Shown here: positions 8,447-16,806 of the stretch, piece by piece
How positions within the stretch are numbered: the stretch's first letter is position 1
Layout: every line of letters begins with the position of its first letter
NCBI GenBank assembly: GCA_030600695.1
Contig: JAUVLO010000002.1
Span: 1 to 41,769 of the forward strand
From: Methanosarcinales archaeon
GTDB taxonomy: Archaea > Halobacteriota > Methanosarcinia > Methanosarcinales > Methanocomedenaceae
Direction: 5' to 3'
DNA: 41,769 nucleotides
Notes under the pieces: generated by a model
What the model was told of the DNA's origin: nothing
The model's database searches: none
What the model saw: only the letters and a program-made list of their open reading frames with translations
Made by a program: the position numbers and the translations under genes

Positions 8447-8499
8447 TAAGGTTCACCTGATTGTTTGGTTGTTAATAATTTAATTAAACAATGTAAAGG

Positions 8500-8679
8500 T
8501 CAGTCGCCATTTAATCCTGATTTTCTCTGCCATTTATAACTTCTCATACGAGTTGTCTTTTTGAATCCGCATGCAACACAGACCTTCTTATGAATATTCA
8601 ATGAAACTCTGCCGCAACGCCTGCACTTGATATGGAGGCGCTTCTGCCTCTTTCCCATTGATGGAGTACCTTTCGACAT
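8500..8679 (-). CDS. rpl37e: Large ribosomal subunit protein eL37 (L37e)
   Basis: The ORF track missed this 59-aa gene. The minus strand from the ATG at 8677-8679 encodes '[13 protein letters not shown]', then 'HIKCRRCGR' and '[10 protein letters not shown]', ending with 'RSYKWQRKS'. The two CxxC pairs (Cys19/22 and Cys34/37) form the zinc ribbon of L37e, a basic protein of the large subunit. Length and motifs match archaeal L37e. It follows the LSm gene on the same strand, a pairing common in archaea. Confidence 0.95.
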   Translation of the reverse strand: MSKGTPSMGKRQKRLHIKCRRCGRVSLNIHKKVCVACGFKKTTRMRSYKWQRKSGLNGD

Positions 8680-8779
8680 ATTATTCTACCTTTTATGATT
8701 ATAACTTTATGAATATAATTTTTAATTATGACTTTATGATAATTCCTGCTTGAGGGCAATTCCCTATGTGTTCAGAGTA

Positions 8780-8806
8780 AATATATATTGTGGATATATA
8801 TTGTGG
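8780..8806. repeat. Short tandem repeat between lsm and rpl37e
   Basis: The sequence 'atatatattgtgg' occurs twice in direct succession in the 140-base gap between lsm and rpl37e. The gap is otherwise AT-rich and without coding signs. It could be simple slippage or overlap with a TATA-like promoter of rpl37e. Confidence 0.55.
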
Positions 8807-8819
8807 AGATCACACCGGT

Positions 8820-9074
<255 letters not shown>

Positions 9075-9127
9075 TTATTTATCTATCCCGTGTTTTAATT
9101 GCGTATTTCTTTTACATATAAGTGACA

Positions 9128-9161
9128 TATCATTTTTATTGGTATATCATTTTCATTGGTA
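9128..9161. repeat. 17-bp tandem duplication
   Basis: 'tatcattttTattggta' is followed at once by the same 17 bases with T to C at one site. It lies in the 300-base gap between the divergent lsm and PUA genes, where promoters are expected. No coding function is seen. Confidence 0.6.
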
Positions 9162-9263
9162 AATGTGGATAATGTAACCATTTCCATATCCAATAGCATT
9201 GCAAAAGCTTAAATGCCAAACTATGAATAGTGCTTCAAAGTAGTTATATGCCTACTTAATATT

Positions 9264-9320
9264 ATCGAGGATTTCTATCGAGGATTTTTATTTAAATCCT
9301 CTATCAAAATCCTCTATCGA
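9264..9320. repeat. Inverted repeat built from paired direct repeats upstream of the PUA gene
   Basis: Two copies of 'atcgaggattt' are followed by two copies of 'aaatcctctat', giving a stem-loop of about 25 bases per arm with small offsets. It ends 20 bases before the GTG start of the PUA gene. It may be a cis-regulatory hairpin or a remnant repeat. Confidence 0.55.
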
Positions 9321-9339
9321 ATAATGAGGAATAAGATAC

Positions 9340-9822
9340 GTGAAAGCAAAACCCAGGCATCAACTCCGGAAAAGCCAGCAAAAAGAAATAATAGATACGA
9401 TCCGGAATATTCTTGAGGATGCCGACACTGTTATTGGAAAAAAGCGCATTGAGTTAGCCCAGGCAGAGGATTATAAACTGATACTTGTGGATGGAAAACC
9501 GCTCTTTTTTATTACAGATGGTAAGCCATTCTTTACTGTCCGGGGCGCATTGGAACTCCAACCTCAAAAAAGGCTGGTAATGGTAGATGCAGGTGCCGTT
9601 TCCTTTATTGCCAAAGGTGCTGATATCATGCGCCCGGGCATTGTTTCTGCCGACCCTGGTATTGAAGAAGGGGATCTGGTCATAATTGTAGAACAGGCAC
9701 ATGGTAAACCCCTGGCCATTGGCAGGGCGCTGGTGTCCGGTGAACAGATGACAGGGGATAGTGGAAAGGTTGTCAAGACAATACATTATGTGGGTGACAG
9801 GATATGGAATATCGAACTGTAA
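9340..9822 (+). CDS. PUA-domain RNA-binding protein (MCTS1/Tma20-related)
   Basis: This 160-aa protein has an N-terminal alpha/beta part (about 1-75) and a C-terminal PUA domain (about 78-155), with 'RLVMVDAGAVSFIAKGADIM' and 'PGIEEGDLVII...GKPLAIGRAL'. PUA domains bind structured RNA; relatives with this two-part layout are linked to translation re-initiation and tRNA modification. The start is GTG at 9340, with 'TGAGG' upstream. It is followed after about 110 bases by sepF on the same strand. The precise function is unknown. Confidence 0.82.
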   Translation: MKAKPRHQLRKSQQKEIIDTIRNILEDADTVIGKKRIELAQAEDYKLILVDGKPLFFITDGKPFFTVRGALELQPQKRLVMVDAGAVSFIAKGADIMRPGIVSADPGIEEGDLVIIVEQAHGKPLAIGRALVSGEQMTGDSGKVVKTIHYVGDRIWNIEL

Positions 9823-9935
9823 CAGGGGAATCAACACAATGCTTGCAGTTGCAGGAAAACAAAAACATATATGTAATGGCAATCGTATAAGTTTATCAGG
9901 TTATCCTGTTTAGATTATTATAAGGGTGAATACTA

Positions 9936-10313
9936 ATGGCAGCACTCAAAGAACTATTTAAGGGCGCAACGAAGAAGTCCATATCCAAAGTTGACGAATA
10001 TGTTGACCTTGATCTCAGTGATTATGAAGAGGTAATTGAGAACGAACCGGCAGAGATGTATATCCGCATTGCAGAGCTTAATAATTTAAATGAATTGCCT
10101 GACCTCAAGAAGGAAGTCTATGATGGCAATATGCTTTTAGTTGACATTTCTTTGTTAAAAAGGGACAAATTCAATCTCGACCGTGCTATCAAGGAACTTA
10201 AACAGGTAGTGGAAGATGTCCACGGCGATATTGCCGGTGTGGGCGAAGAGCAGGTGATCGTCGCTCCTATGGGTGTAAGGATTGACCGTTCCAAGATTTT
10301 CGGTGGCAAATAG
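9936..10313 (+). CDS. sepF: Archaeal SepF, cell-division protein anchoring FtsZ
   Basis: This 125-aa protein has an N-terminal amphipathic stretch ('ALKELFKGATKK') for membrane attachment and a SepF core. The core shows 'EYVDLDLSDYEEVIEN', 'MYIRIAEL', 'VYDGNMLLVDISLLKRDK', 'DVHGDIAGVGEEQVIVAPMGVRID'. Archaeal SepF recruits FtsZ to the mid-cell membrane. Its stop shares one base with the GTG start of the ZPR1-like gene, showing tight coupling. ftsZ is not in this window. Confidence 0.9.
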   Translation: MAALKELFKGATKKSISKVDEYVDLDLSDYEEVIENEPAEMYIRIAELNNLNELPDLKKEVYDGNMLLVDISLLKRDKFNLDRAIKELKQVVEDVHGDIAGVGEEQVIVAPMGVRIDRSKIFGGK

Positions 10314-10918
10314 TGAATAAGGACCCGAAACCTTTTTTTACTAAAACCAACTGTCCGCTGTGCCAAAACTCCATTTTAATTACCTGGCAGCCGGATAATA
10401 TCCCGTTTTTTGGCGATATTATGCATACCTGCTCCCAATGTGACTGTGGGTTCAAGTATGCAGATACATTGATCTTAACCCAGCGTGAGCCCATGAGGTT
10501 TACCCTGGAAGTGGAATCACCCAAAGACCTTGATATAAGGGTGATACGCTCTACTTCAGGGACTATCAGGATCCCTGAACTGGGAATTAATATCGAACCC
10601 GGACCTGCAAGTGAATCCTATGTATCAAATGTTGAAGGGGTGCTTTGCCGTATTGAGGATGTAGTGGGGATGGTGACACGGTGGAAAGATGAGCCGCCCG
10701 AAAGCATAGAAAAGGCATATGAGATACTTGGGTCATTACGACAGGTGAGGCTGGGTGAGCTTGGTATTACCATTATTATCGAGGACCCCCTGGGTAATAG
10801 TGCAATAATATCTGATAAGGCCAGCATTGACGTACTGACACCTGAAGAAGCCGAGGGTCTGAGAACAGGTGAGATCATACTGGAAAAGGATGAACTGCCT
10901 GATCATTTTAAGGAGTAG
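10313..10918 (+). CDS. ZPR1-type zinc-finger protein
   Basis: This 201-aa archaeal ZPR1 homologue has a C4 zinc finger ('CPLCQNS' near residue 15 and 'CSQCDCGFKYADT' near 41), followed by the ZPR1 beta domain with 'TSGTIRIPELGINIEPG' and 'VEGVLCRIEDVV'. Eukaryotic ZPR1 binds translation factor eEF1A; the archaeal role is less clear. Translation starts at a GTG overlapping the sepF stop by one base. 'ITIIIEDPLGNSAI' near the C-terminus is also a family mark. Confidence 0.9.
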   Translation: MNKDPKPFFTKTNCPLCQNSILITWQPDNIPFFGDIMHTCSQCDCGFKYADTLILTQREPMRFTLEVESPKDLDIRVIRSTSGTIRIPELGINIEPGPASESYVSNVEGVLCRIEDVVGMVTRWKDEPPESIEKAYEILGSLRQVRLGELGITIIIEDPLGNSAIISDKASIDVLTPEEAEGLRTGEIILEKDELPDHFKE

Positions 10919-10923
10919 AGTAC

Positions 10924-10998
10924 CAGTTCAGTAGTTAACAATCCGGCAGTTACCAATTCGGCAGTTACCAATTCGGTAGTTGCCAATTCATAGGTTCG
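10924..10998. repeat. 15-bp imperfect tandem repeat, about five units
   Basis: Units such as 'caattcggcagttac' recur every 15 bases in 4-5 adjacent copies just after the ZPR1 stop. The inner copies are nearly identical and the outer ones diverge. There is no spacer structure, so it is not CRISPR. Confidence 0.8.
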
Positions 10999-11121
10999 CT
11001 ATTTGAGTTCAACTATTTTAGGCAGGCTTTGGTAAGAATCATATATCGTGAACAAAACGAAGCAAAGAGCTTAAGTAATTGATACAAAATATATTATTAC
11101 AAATATTCGCATCATTCTGAA

Positions 11122-11133
11122 AAATATATATAG
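11122..11133 (+). promoter_or_regulatory. TATA box of the DUF356 gene
   Basis: 'aaaaatatatatag' in an AT-rich setting predicts transcription start near 11153, giving a short leader with 'GGGAG' before the ATG at 11170. The 11141 duplicate start would then lie upstream of the transcript. Confidence 0.5.
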
Positions 11134-11169
11134 AAAAAAAATGCAATCATTTCTATGGGAGTGTTAAAA

Positions 11170-11538
11170 ATGCAATCGTTTGCAGTAATAAGGGCAGAGA
11201 ACACCACAAAAGTGAATGTGGCACTCAGGGACCTGGTCAGGTACGGTCATCTATCCTTTGATGATAGCCCGAAAAAAATGGACCCTGGAAAGGCAGATAA
11301 AGTACTGGAGGATGTAATGCATACCAACCTCAGGAAAAACTGCAATTCAGCTGCAGTAGTTCCTCTGGGAGACCATGCAAGTTCAGCCATTGGAAGGTTA
11401 AAAAAAATCCATCCCCCCGCCCATATTATAATAGTAAGCCCAAGGCATACTGTATTTTCATTACTAGCTAAGGATATTGACGAAATGCCTGAAATGGAAT
11501 TGGGTGCCGGAAGCGATGAAGAATACCAGGATTATTAA
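11170..11538 (+). CDS. DUF356 family archaeal protein
   Basis: This 122-aa protein starts 'MQSFAVIRAENTTKVN' and contains 'DPGKADKVLED', 'AAVVPLGDHASSAIGRLKKI' and 'HPPAHIIIVSPRHTVF', which I recognise as DUF356, a conserved archaeal family of unknown function. The track start at 11155 lies within the ribosome-binding region; the ATG at 11170 has 'GGGAGTG' upstream. The acidic C-terminus is short. Bases 11141-11156 repeat the start region (see findings). Confidence 0.8.
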   Translation: MQSFAVIRAENTTKVNVALRDLVRYGHLSFDDSPKKMDPGKADKVLEDVMHTNLRKNCNSAAVVPLGDHASSAIGRLKKIHPPAHIIIVSPRHTVFSLLAKDIDEMPEMELGAGSDEEYQDY

Positions 11539-11542
11539 GAAA

Positions 11543-11599
11543 CAAGAAAATCCTCCCTTCGGTCGGATTAACTTGAGTACATAATCTTATAGATTATAT
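11543..11599. repeat. 57-nt two-hairpin dispersed element, copy A
   Basis: The element starts 'caagaaaatc' and ends 'agattatat'. It contains two short hairpins: 'AATCC..GGATT' around 'TTCGGT', and 'AATCT tat AGATT'. A copy with 52 of 57 bases identical lies at 22101-22157. Both sit just after a plus-strand stop and before a convergent minus-strand gene, so a bidirectional terminator is possible. Confidence 0.75.
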
Positions 11600-11655
11600 C
11601 TACCAGAAATGGCAAATGTATCAATAATAATTAGAAATGGTTGAGTCGTAACCTT

Positions 11656-12153
11656 TTACTTTCGTTTAATTTTAACAATATCTCCAAGCGTGGTGCCCTG
11701 GAACCCGGCTCCGTGCTCCATGATATCATGGCTGACCCGTTCGGTGAGTTTGATCTCCAGGCTGCGTTCAAGTTTCTTTCGCAAATTATCTTCAGGTTTG
11801 ATCTCAGAACGCTCGATCTTGCGTATCAGGGCTGCCTTTTCCTTGATATTCAGGCCGAGTTCCTCAAGTGTCCATCCCTTTGCTTCCCTAGCCTCACGGA
11901 TGATCCTGCTATAATCTGATACAATCTCATCATCCATATCATCAAGGGGTCGGCGTTTGGTTTTTCTTATACCTGGTTTGGGTTTGGGTTTTGGTGTAGC
12001 TGCAACGGGTGCAACCTTTCTTGAAACAGGGGTCCAGCCCTGGGGTGCCTTGCCATACTGGGAACAACTGCCGCAAACATCAAGTTCTGTTCCTTCAACA
12101 ACTACTTTCCTTGCAGATCCAATGATCTCTACGCCGCATATTTCACACTGCAT
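11656..12153 (-). CDS. Archaeal MBF1 homologue (zinc ribbon plus helix-turn-helix)
   Basis: This 165-aa protein has an N-terminal zinc ribbon ('CEICG' and 'CGSCSQYG'), a basic proline-rich linker ('[15 protein letters not shown]') and a C-terminal Cro-type helix-turn-helix ('[26 protein letters not shown]'). This is the domain order of archaeal multiprotein bridging factor 1, which binds ribosomal subunits and may affect transcription or translation. It is divergent from PAN, with about 60 bases between starts. Confidence 0.93.
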   Translation of the reverse strand: MQCEICGVEIIGSARKVVVEGTELDVCGSCSQYGKAPQGWTPVSRKVAPVAATPKPKPKPGIRKTKRRPLDDMDDEIVSDYSRIIREAREAKGWTLEELGLNIKEKAALIRKIERSEIKPEDNLRKKLERSLEIKLTERVSHDIMEHGAGFQGTTLGDIVKIKRK

Positions 12154-12216
12154 TATAATTCAACCTTCGAAAAGGCTATATATCGTATGGACTTAAATAT
12201 TATTCGGAGATTAAAT

Positions 12217-13476
12217 ATGACAGGGATCATTGAAGATGACAGTGTAAAAGGATTATCTGTCGACATTCCGCCAGAACTCAGAAATGATGATTTTTCACGA
12301 TACCTTATTGATAGGATGCACCAGCTGGAAGAAAGGAATCACATCCTGAGGGAGCAAAATCATAAGATCGAATCAGAGAAACGTTATGCTGAGTCTCAAA
12401 AAATAAAATTTGAACGGGATTTGAGGACACTTACCAATGAACTGGAAGGCTTGAAGAACTCACCTCTTATCGTAGGCACCATAGCTGAAGTTCTTGAAAA
12501 TGACAAACTGATAGTAAGGAGCAGCACCGGACCCCAGTTTGTAGTTGGGATGTCTAAATTCATAAGAGAGTCTGACCTGGAACCAGGGGCCCAGGTGGCC
12601 ATGAACCAGCAAACCCTGGCAGTAGTGGGAGTGCTTCCTTCATCCACAAGTGCTCTTCTTAAAGGTGTAGAGGTCATAGAAACGCCAGATGTGGATTATG
12701 CACAAATTGGAGGACTTGATGAGCAGATCAGGGAACTGAGGGAAGCTGTAGAACTGCCCTTAACCAAACCCGAAGCCTTTACAAAGATCGGCATAGACCC
12801 GCCCAATGGTGTATTGCTTTACGGCCCTCCCGGGACCGGGAAGACCATGCTTGCAAAGGCAGTTGCAAATCATACAAATACCACTTTCCTGCGTATCGTT
12901 GGCTCCGAACTGGTCCAGAAATACATCGGTGAAGGGGCACGCATGGTCAGGGAATTGTTCAAACTTGCCCATAATAAGGCACCCAGCATCATTTTCATTG
13001 ACGAACTGGATTCTATCGGAGCCAGTCGATATGACGGTGCCACCGCCGGTGATCGGGAGGTACAGCGTACCTTGATGCAGTTACTGTCCGAGATGGATGG
13101 TTTCAATCCCAGGGGCGAGGTAAGGCTGCTGGCAGCCACAAACAGGCTGGACATCCTTGACCATGCACTGCTACGTCCGGGAAGGTTCGATAGGTTCATA
13201 GAAGTATCTATGCCAGACCAGGTGGCCAGAGCGAATATCCTGGGTATACATACCCGGAATATGGCGCTTTCGAAGACCATTGACTTTAATTATATGGCTA
13301 AGATCACTGAAGGGGCTAACGGTTCTGAATTAAAGGCCATTGTTACAGAGGCAGGGATGTTTGCCATTCGAAAAGCGAAGGAACAAGTTGAGGTTGACGA
13401 TATGGAAAGTGCCGTTTCAAAGGTACTGCTCAATAAAAATAGCTCAAATACAGTTTCAGAAGGCATGTTTGTGTGA
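12217..13476 (+). CDS. pan: Proteasome-activating nucleotidase (PAN)
   Basis: PAN (419 aa) is the hexameric AAA+ unfoldase that feeds the 20S proteasome. Features in order are an N-terminal coiled coil (about 25-80), an OB domain ('[20 protein letters not shown]'), Walker A 'GPPGTGKT' (203-210), Walker B 'IIFIDELD' (258-265), 'LLAATNR' and the arginine-finger region 'RPGRFDR'. The ATG at 12217 has 'GGAG' eight bases upstream and is preferred over 12187. The C-terminus ends 'GMFV', so the HbYX docking motif appears as Hb-Phe-X. PsmA is encoded about 18 kb away. Confidence 0.96.
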   Translation: MTGIIEDDSVKGLSVDIPPELRNDDFSRYLIDRMHQLEERNHILREQNHKIESEKRYAESQKIKFERDLRTLTNELEGLKNSPLIVGTIAEVLENDKLIVRSSTGPQFVVGMSKFIRESDLEPGAQVAMNQQTLAVVGVLPSSTSALLKGVEVIETPDVDYAQIGGLDEQIRELREAVELPLTKPEAFTKIGIDPPNGVLLYGPPGTGKTMLAKAVANHTNTTFLRIVGSELVQKYIGEGARMVRELFKLAHNKAPSIIFIDELDSIGASRYDGATAGDREVQRTLMQLLSEMDGFNPRGEVRLLAATNRLDILDHALLRPGRFDRFIEVSMPDQVARANILGIHTRNMALSKTIDFNYMAKITEGANGSELKAIVTEAGMFAIRKAKEQVEVDDMESAVSKVLLNKNSSNTVSEGMFV

Positions 13477-13620
13477 AAAAATATGATTTCCAAGTAATTT
13501 CCCAATGTGTGAAATAAAGTAAAATATATAGCATTGAACGATAGATAAGGAGCAATATTGAACAAGAGTGCTAGTTCAGATATGAACAAAAAGTGCCCGT
13601 TTAGATAAAGGGAGAAATAA

Positions 13621-13968
13621 ATGGATAATATTTTTTTTATTTTCGATGCGATTGATTTCGTTGTCCGGCTGATAATCGTGGTAATCTTTTTCTTGATAGC
13701 TTCCACTATGAGAAAAACAGATGCCGATGTCATCCGGTCCAGGTTGTTCCTTGAATATAACCAGATTATTAAAGCATTTAATATAATGTTTGTCGGGTCG
13801 ATCTTTTTCTTTATTGCAGCAGTGATCGAATATTTGATCAATCCCCCACTAGAAGCTGATATGGCCCTTATTATGAAAATATCTCTCACTGTGTTCCAGA
13901 TTACTGTAATATATTTTATTTTCATATTACACATAGCCATAAATGCAGTTGGGAGACGTGGGATGTAA
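13621..13968 (+). CDS. Small membrane protein with three predicted transmembrane segments
   Basis: I do not recognise a family for this 115-aa protein. It has hydrophobic segments at about residues 8-28, 57-72 and 85-108, with charged loops ('RKTDADVIRSR') between the first two. The stop is one base before the ATG of a Roadblock/LC7 gene, so the two are coupled and may act together, for example as a membrane anchor for the regulator. 'GGGAGAAATAAATG' gives a good ribosome site. Confidence 0.75.
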   Translation: MDNIFFIFDAIDFVVRLIIVVIFFLIASTMRKTDADVIRSRLFLEYNQIIKAFNIMFVGSIFFFIAAVIEYLINPPLEADMALIMKISLTVFQITVIYFIFILHIAINAVGRRGM

Positions 13969-13969
13969 T

Positions 13970-14335
13970 ATGGCAACATTAAAGGAAAACCTTGAAGAAA
14001 TTTTAATCCAGTTGGAATCATTGGGTGATATCAAGCTATCTGCCATAATCTCCCGACATGGACTGTTAATGGTATCCAGGGCCACCCAGGATTCGGACAG
14101 TGAGGCCTTTGCAGCCCTGACAGCCACACTTCATATGTCTGCAGAGTCCACTACAAAGAGACTCAGCAAGGAAGATACTAATTCAATTATTGTGGAAACC
14201 AATGAGAACAACCTGATCACCTATTCTGCGGGTCCCAATGCCCTGATTGTGGTACTGGCCAGCAAAGAAGGGGGCTTAGGTCTTATTTTAAATGAGTTGA
14301 AGAAAGCTGCCGAAAAGGTGGATAACCTGATTTAA
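13970..14335 (+). CDS. Roadblock/LC7 domain protein
   Basis: This 121-aa protein has the Roadblock/LC7 fold: 'LEEILIQLESLGDIKLSAIISRHGLLM', 'FAALTATLHMSAESTTKRL' and 'ALIVVLASKEGGLGLILNEL'. Such proteins dimerise and regulate small Ras-like GTPases (MglB-like) or signalling. No GTPase gene lies next to it. The track start at 13943 is inside the upstream gene; ATG 13970 follows its stop by one base. Confidence 0.85.
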   Translation: MATLKENLEEILIQLESLGDIKLSAIISRHGLLMVSRATQDSDSEAFAALTATLHMSAESTTKRLSKEDTNSIIVETNENNLITYSAGPNALIVVLASKEGGLGLILNELKKAAEKVDNLI

Positions 14336-14415
14336 CGTCCAGTCGGTTATTTTCCCAACCGGATCCCATCAAAGATTTTATCACATAAAACTTATATCAC
14401 TGATGTGAGGAACCT

Positions 14416-14463
14416 ATGGAAAACTTATACCAGGATACTATGAAAGACTTATACCAGGATATT
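14416..14463 (+). repeat. 24-bp tandem duplication at the argD start
   Basis: Codons 1-8 (MENLYQDT) are repeated as codons 9-16 (MKDLYQDI), with 'acttataccaggata' shared exactly. This adds a second in-frame ATG. Confidence 0.8.
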
Positions 14464-15615
14464 ATTGAAAAGGATTCGAAGTATGTCTTCCAGAACTATA
14501 CCCGCCAGCCCATAGCAATTACCAGCGGACAGGGTGCATTGGTCCGGGATAGTCAGGGTAAGGAATACATAGATTGTGTTGCAGGGATTGCGGTCAACAA
14601 TATCGGCCACTGTCATCCGGCCATAGTGGAAGCGGTTAGCAGGCAGGTGTCAGAACTTATTCATGTCTCTAACTTATATTATACCCATCAACAAGCCGAA
14701 CTGGCAGCCCGATTCGTACCCAGGACAGGTATGGACCGTGTGTTTTTCTGCAATTCAGGAACCGAAGCTGTAGAAGGTGCGTTAAAACTTGCCCGCAGGG
14801 CCACAGGTCGTACCGATTTTGTGGCTGCAGAACACAGTTTCCACGGCAGGACCATGGGTGCGCTGAGCGTGACCCACAAACCGCAGTACAGGGAGCCATT
14901 CCAGCCTCTCATCCAAAAGGTGGAGTTTGTACCCTATAGTAATGTGGAGGCACTGAAAGGTGCCGTGAACAACGATACGGCCGCCCTGATACTGGAACCT
15001 ATCCAGGGTGAAGGGGGTATCCGCGTTCCCGAGGAGGGTTACCTGCAAGCAGCAAAGGATATCTGCGAAGATGCTGGTGCACTGCTCATATTTGACGAGG
15101 TGCAGACCGGCATGGGCAGGACAGGGAAGTGGTTCGCACGTGAACACTCAGGTGTAGTGCCCGATATCATGACAACGGCCAAGGCAATGGCAGGTGGATT
15201 ACCCATGGGTGCACTGCTGGCAAGGGAGGAGACCGCTTCAAAGATGCAAAAAGGTGACCATGCAGCCACCTTTGGCGGCGGGCCACTGTTATGTGCGGCT
15301 GCCCTGGCATCACTCAAAGTTATAGAAGATGAGGGGCTGGTAGACAGGTCGGCCCGGATGGGACGTTACCTGATTGAAAAACTGGAAGGACTTGAACTGG
15401 AAGCTGTCAGGGAGATAAGGGGAAAGGGATTGATGGTAGGTATGGAACTGGCAGTCAAATGCGGGCCCGTTGTCGACTATGCAAGGGAGAACGGTGTTCT
15501 GCTTAACTGTACGTCAGACTCTGTGCTGCGATTCGTGCCGCCCCTGGTGATAACACCAACGCAGATAGATAGAGTGGTAGACGTTGTGGCGCAGGGTATC
15601 GAGAGGGCAGAATGA
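14416..15615 (+). CDS. argD: Acetylornithine aminotransferase (class III aminotransferase)
   Basis: This 399-aa PLP enzyme has 'FCNSGTEAVEGALKLAR' (phosphate binding), 'HSFHGRTMGALSVTHK', 'ALILEPIQGEGG', 'LIFDEVQTGMGRTGK' and the lysine in 'TTAKAMAGGLPMGA'. It most resembles ArgD, which makes acetylornithine in arginine synthesis; related enzymes act on N-succinyl or lysine intermediates. The first 48 bases are a 24-base tandem duplication ('LYQDT.MKDLYQDI'), so translation could also begin at ATG 14440. 'GAGG' precedes the first ATG. It overlaps hisC by ATGA. Confidence 0.88.
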   Translation: MENLYQDTMKDLYQDIIEKDSKYVFQNYTRQPIAITSGQGALVRDSQGKEYIDCVAGIAVNNIGHCHPAIVEAVSRQVSELIHVSNLYYTHQQAELAARFVPRTGMDRVFFCNSGTEAVEGALKLARRATGRTDFVAAEHSFHGRTMGALSVTHKPQYREPFQPLIQKVEFVPYSNVEALKGAVNNDTAALILEPIQGEGGIRVPEEGYLQAAKDICEDAGALLIFDEVQTGMGRTGKWFAREHSGVVPDIMTTAKAMAGGLPMGALLAREETASKMQKGDHAATFGGGPLLCAAALASLKVIEDEGLVDRSARMGRYLIEKLEGLELEAVREIRGKGLMVGMELAVKCGPVVDYARENGVLLNCTSDSVLRFVPPLVITPTQIDRVVDVVAQGIERAE

Positions 15616-16709
15616 CGCATGCTGAGGAATTCATAAAGGATTCCATCAAGGGAATAAAGGAATACGTACCAGGCAAATCCACAGAGGAGATAGCGGCCGG
15701 CTATGGTATTGAACCTGGTAATATCATCAAACTGGGCTCGAATGAGAACCCGCTGGGTCCCTCGCCAAAGGCAGTCGAAGCTGTGCATAACATGGCTGAT
15801 ACCATCAACGTATACCCTTCGGTAGACGCTGCCGAACTCAGGTGTGCCCTTGCAGACTACATTGGTTATCCGGAAGATAATGTGGTTCTAGGTGCAGGCA
15901 TGGACGGTGTGGTTGACACACTGATGCGACTCTTCGTGCAGCCCGGTACAGATGTCATTATCCCCACCCCCACTTTCTCATACTTTGAGATCACTGCCAG
16001 GTCGGCAGGCGGGTTGCCGGTCTATGTGAAGCGGCTGCCCGATTACAGCGTGGATACTGACTCTGTGATCTCTGCACTTCGCGATTCCACACGTTTCATC
16101 TACCTTGTCTCACCCAATAATCCATCAGGCAACACTGTACCAGAAGCCGATGTCAGGAAGATTGTAGAATCCACCAGGGCGCTGGTATTCCTTGACGAAG
16201 CCTATGTAGAGTTCGCAGACAGGAGCCTTACGGGCCTGGTAACAGAATATGATAATCTCATCGTTGGCCGTACCATGTCCAAGGCTATGGGACTTGCAGG
16301 TCTCAGGGTTGGTTATGCCGTGGTACCGCAGTGGATGACCAGGGAATACATGAAGGTGACCACCCCATTTGCCATAAGCAGGATATCTGTAGCAGCAGGA
16401 CTGGCAGCCCTGCAGGACACTGATTACCGGAAAAAGACCATAGAAAATGTGTTAACAGGCAGGCAGTTTTTGAATGACGGATTATCTGGTCATTGCAGGG
16501 TATTTCCTTCTGAAGCGAACTTCATTATGATCGACGTATCTCCCAGGAAGAGCAAAGACGTTACGGAGGCATTGTTGGAATTGGGCATCATTGTACGTGA
16601 CTGCACATCATTCAGGGATGCGGGGGAGAGCCTGATACGGATAACTGTAGGCACCCCTACCCAGAATACCAGGCTTGTGGACGTACTTACCCGTATATTG
16701 CAATCATGA
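15612..16709 (+). CDS. hisC: Histidinol-phosphate aminotransferase
   Basis: This 365-aa class I/II PLP aminotransferase carries 'KLGSNENPLGPSPKAV' at the N-terminus, 'SPNNPSGNTV', 'FLDEAYVEF', the PLP lysine in 'TMSKAMGLAGLRVGY' and the C-terminal 'LIRITVGT'. These mark HisC, which converts imidazoleacetol phosphate in histidine synthesis. The start overlaps the argD stop by ATGA. The stop TGA overlaps the first of four tandem copies of the next gene's start. Confidence 0.93.
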   Translation: MTHAEEFIKDSIKGIKEYVPGKSTEEIAAGYGIEPGNIIKLGSNENPLGPSPKAVEAVHNMADTINVYPSVDAAELRCALADYIGYPEDNVVLGAGMDGVVDTLMRLFVQPGTDVIIPTPTFSYFEITARSAGGLPVYVKRLPDYSVDTDSVISALRDSTRFIYLVSPNNPSGNTVPEADVRKIVESTRALVFLDEAYVEFADRSLTGLVTEYDNLIVGRTMSKAMGLAGLRVGYAVVPQWMTREYMKVTTPFAISRISVAAGLAALQDTDYRKKTIENVLTGRQFLNDGLSGHCRVFPSEANFIMIDVSPRKSKDVTEALLELGIIVRDCTSFRDAGESLIRITVGTPTQNTRLVDVLTRILQS

Positions 16710-16806
16710 TAATTGCATTGACAGGCACACCCTTATGATAATCGCATTTACAGGCAACTCCCTATGATAATCACATTGACAGGCACACCCCATGATAATC
16801 GCATTA
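16706..16806 (+). repeat. Tandem array of four start-codon regions before the kinase gene
   Basis: Near-identical units beginning 'atgataat.gcatt.acagg' start at 16706, 16735, 16764 and 16792 (spacing 29, 29, 28). Units 1 and 2 encode 10-residue peptides ending in a TGA that overlaps the next ATG; unit 3 runs 21 codons into the kinase gene in another frame; unit 4 is the true start. Unit 1's ATG overlaps the hisC stop. Confidence 0.9.

Noticed and set aside
10924-10998. Repeat array resembling CRISPR
   Set aside because: The units are contiguous without unique spacers and are only 15 bases.
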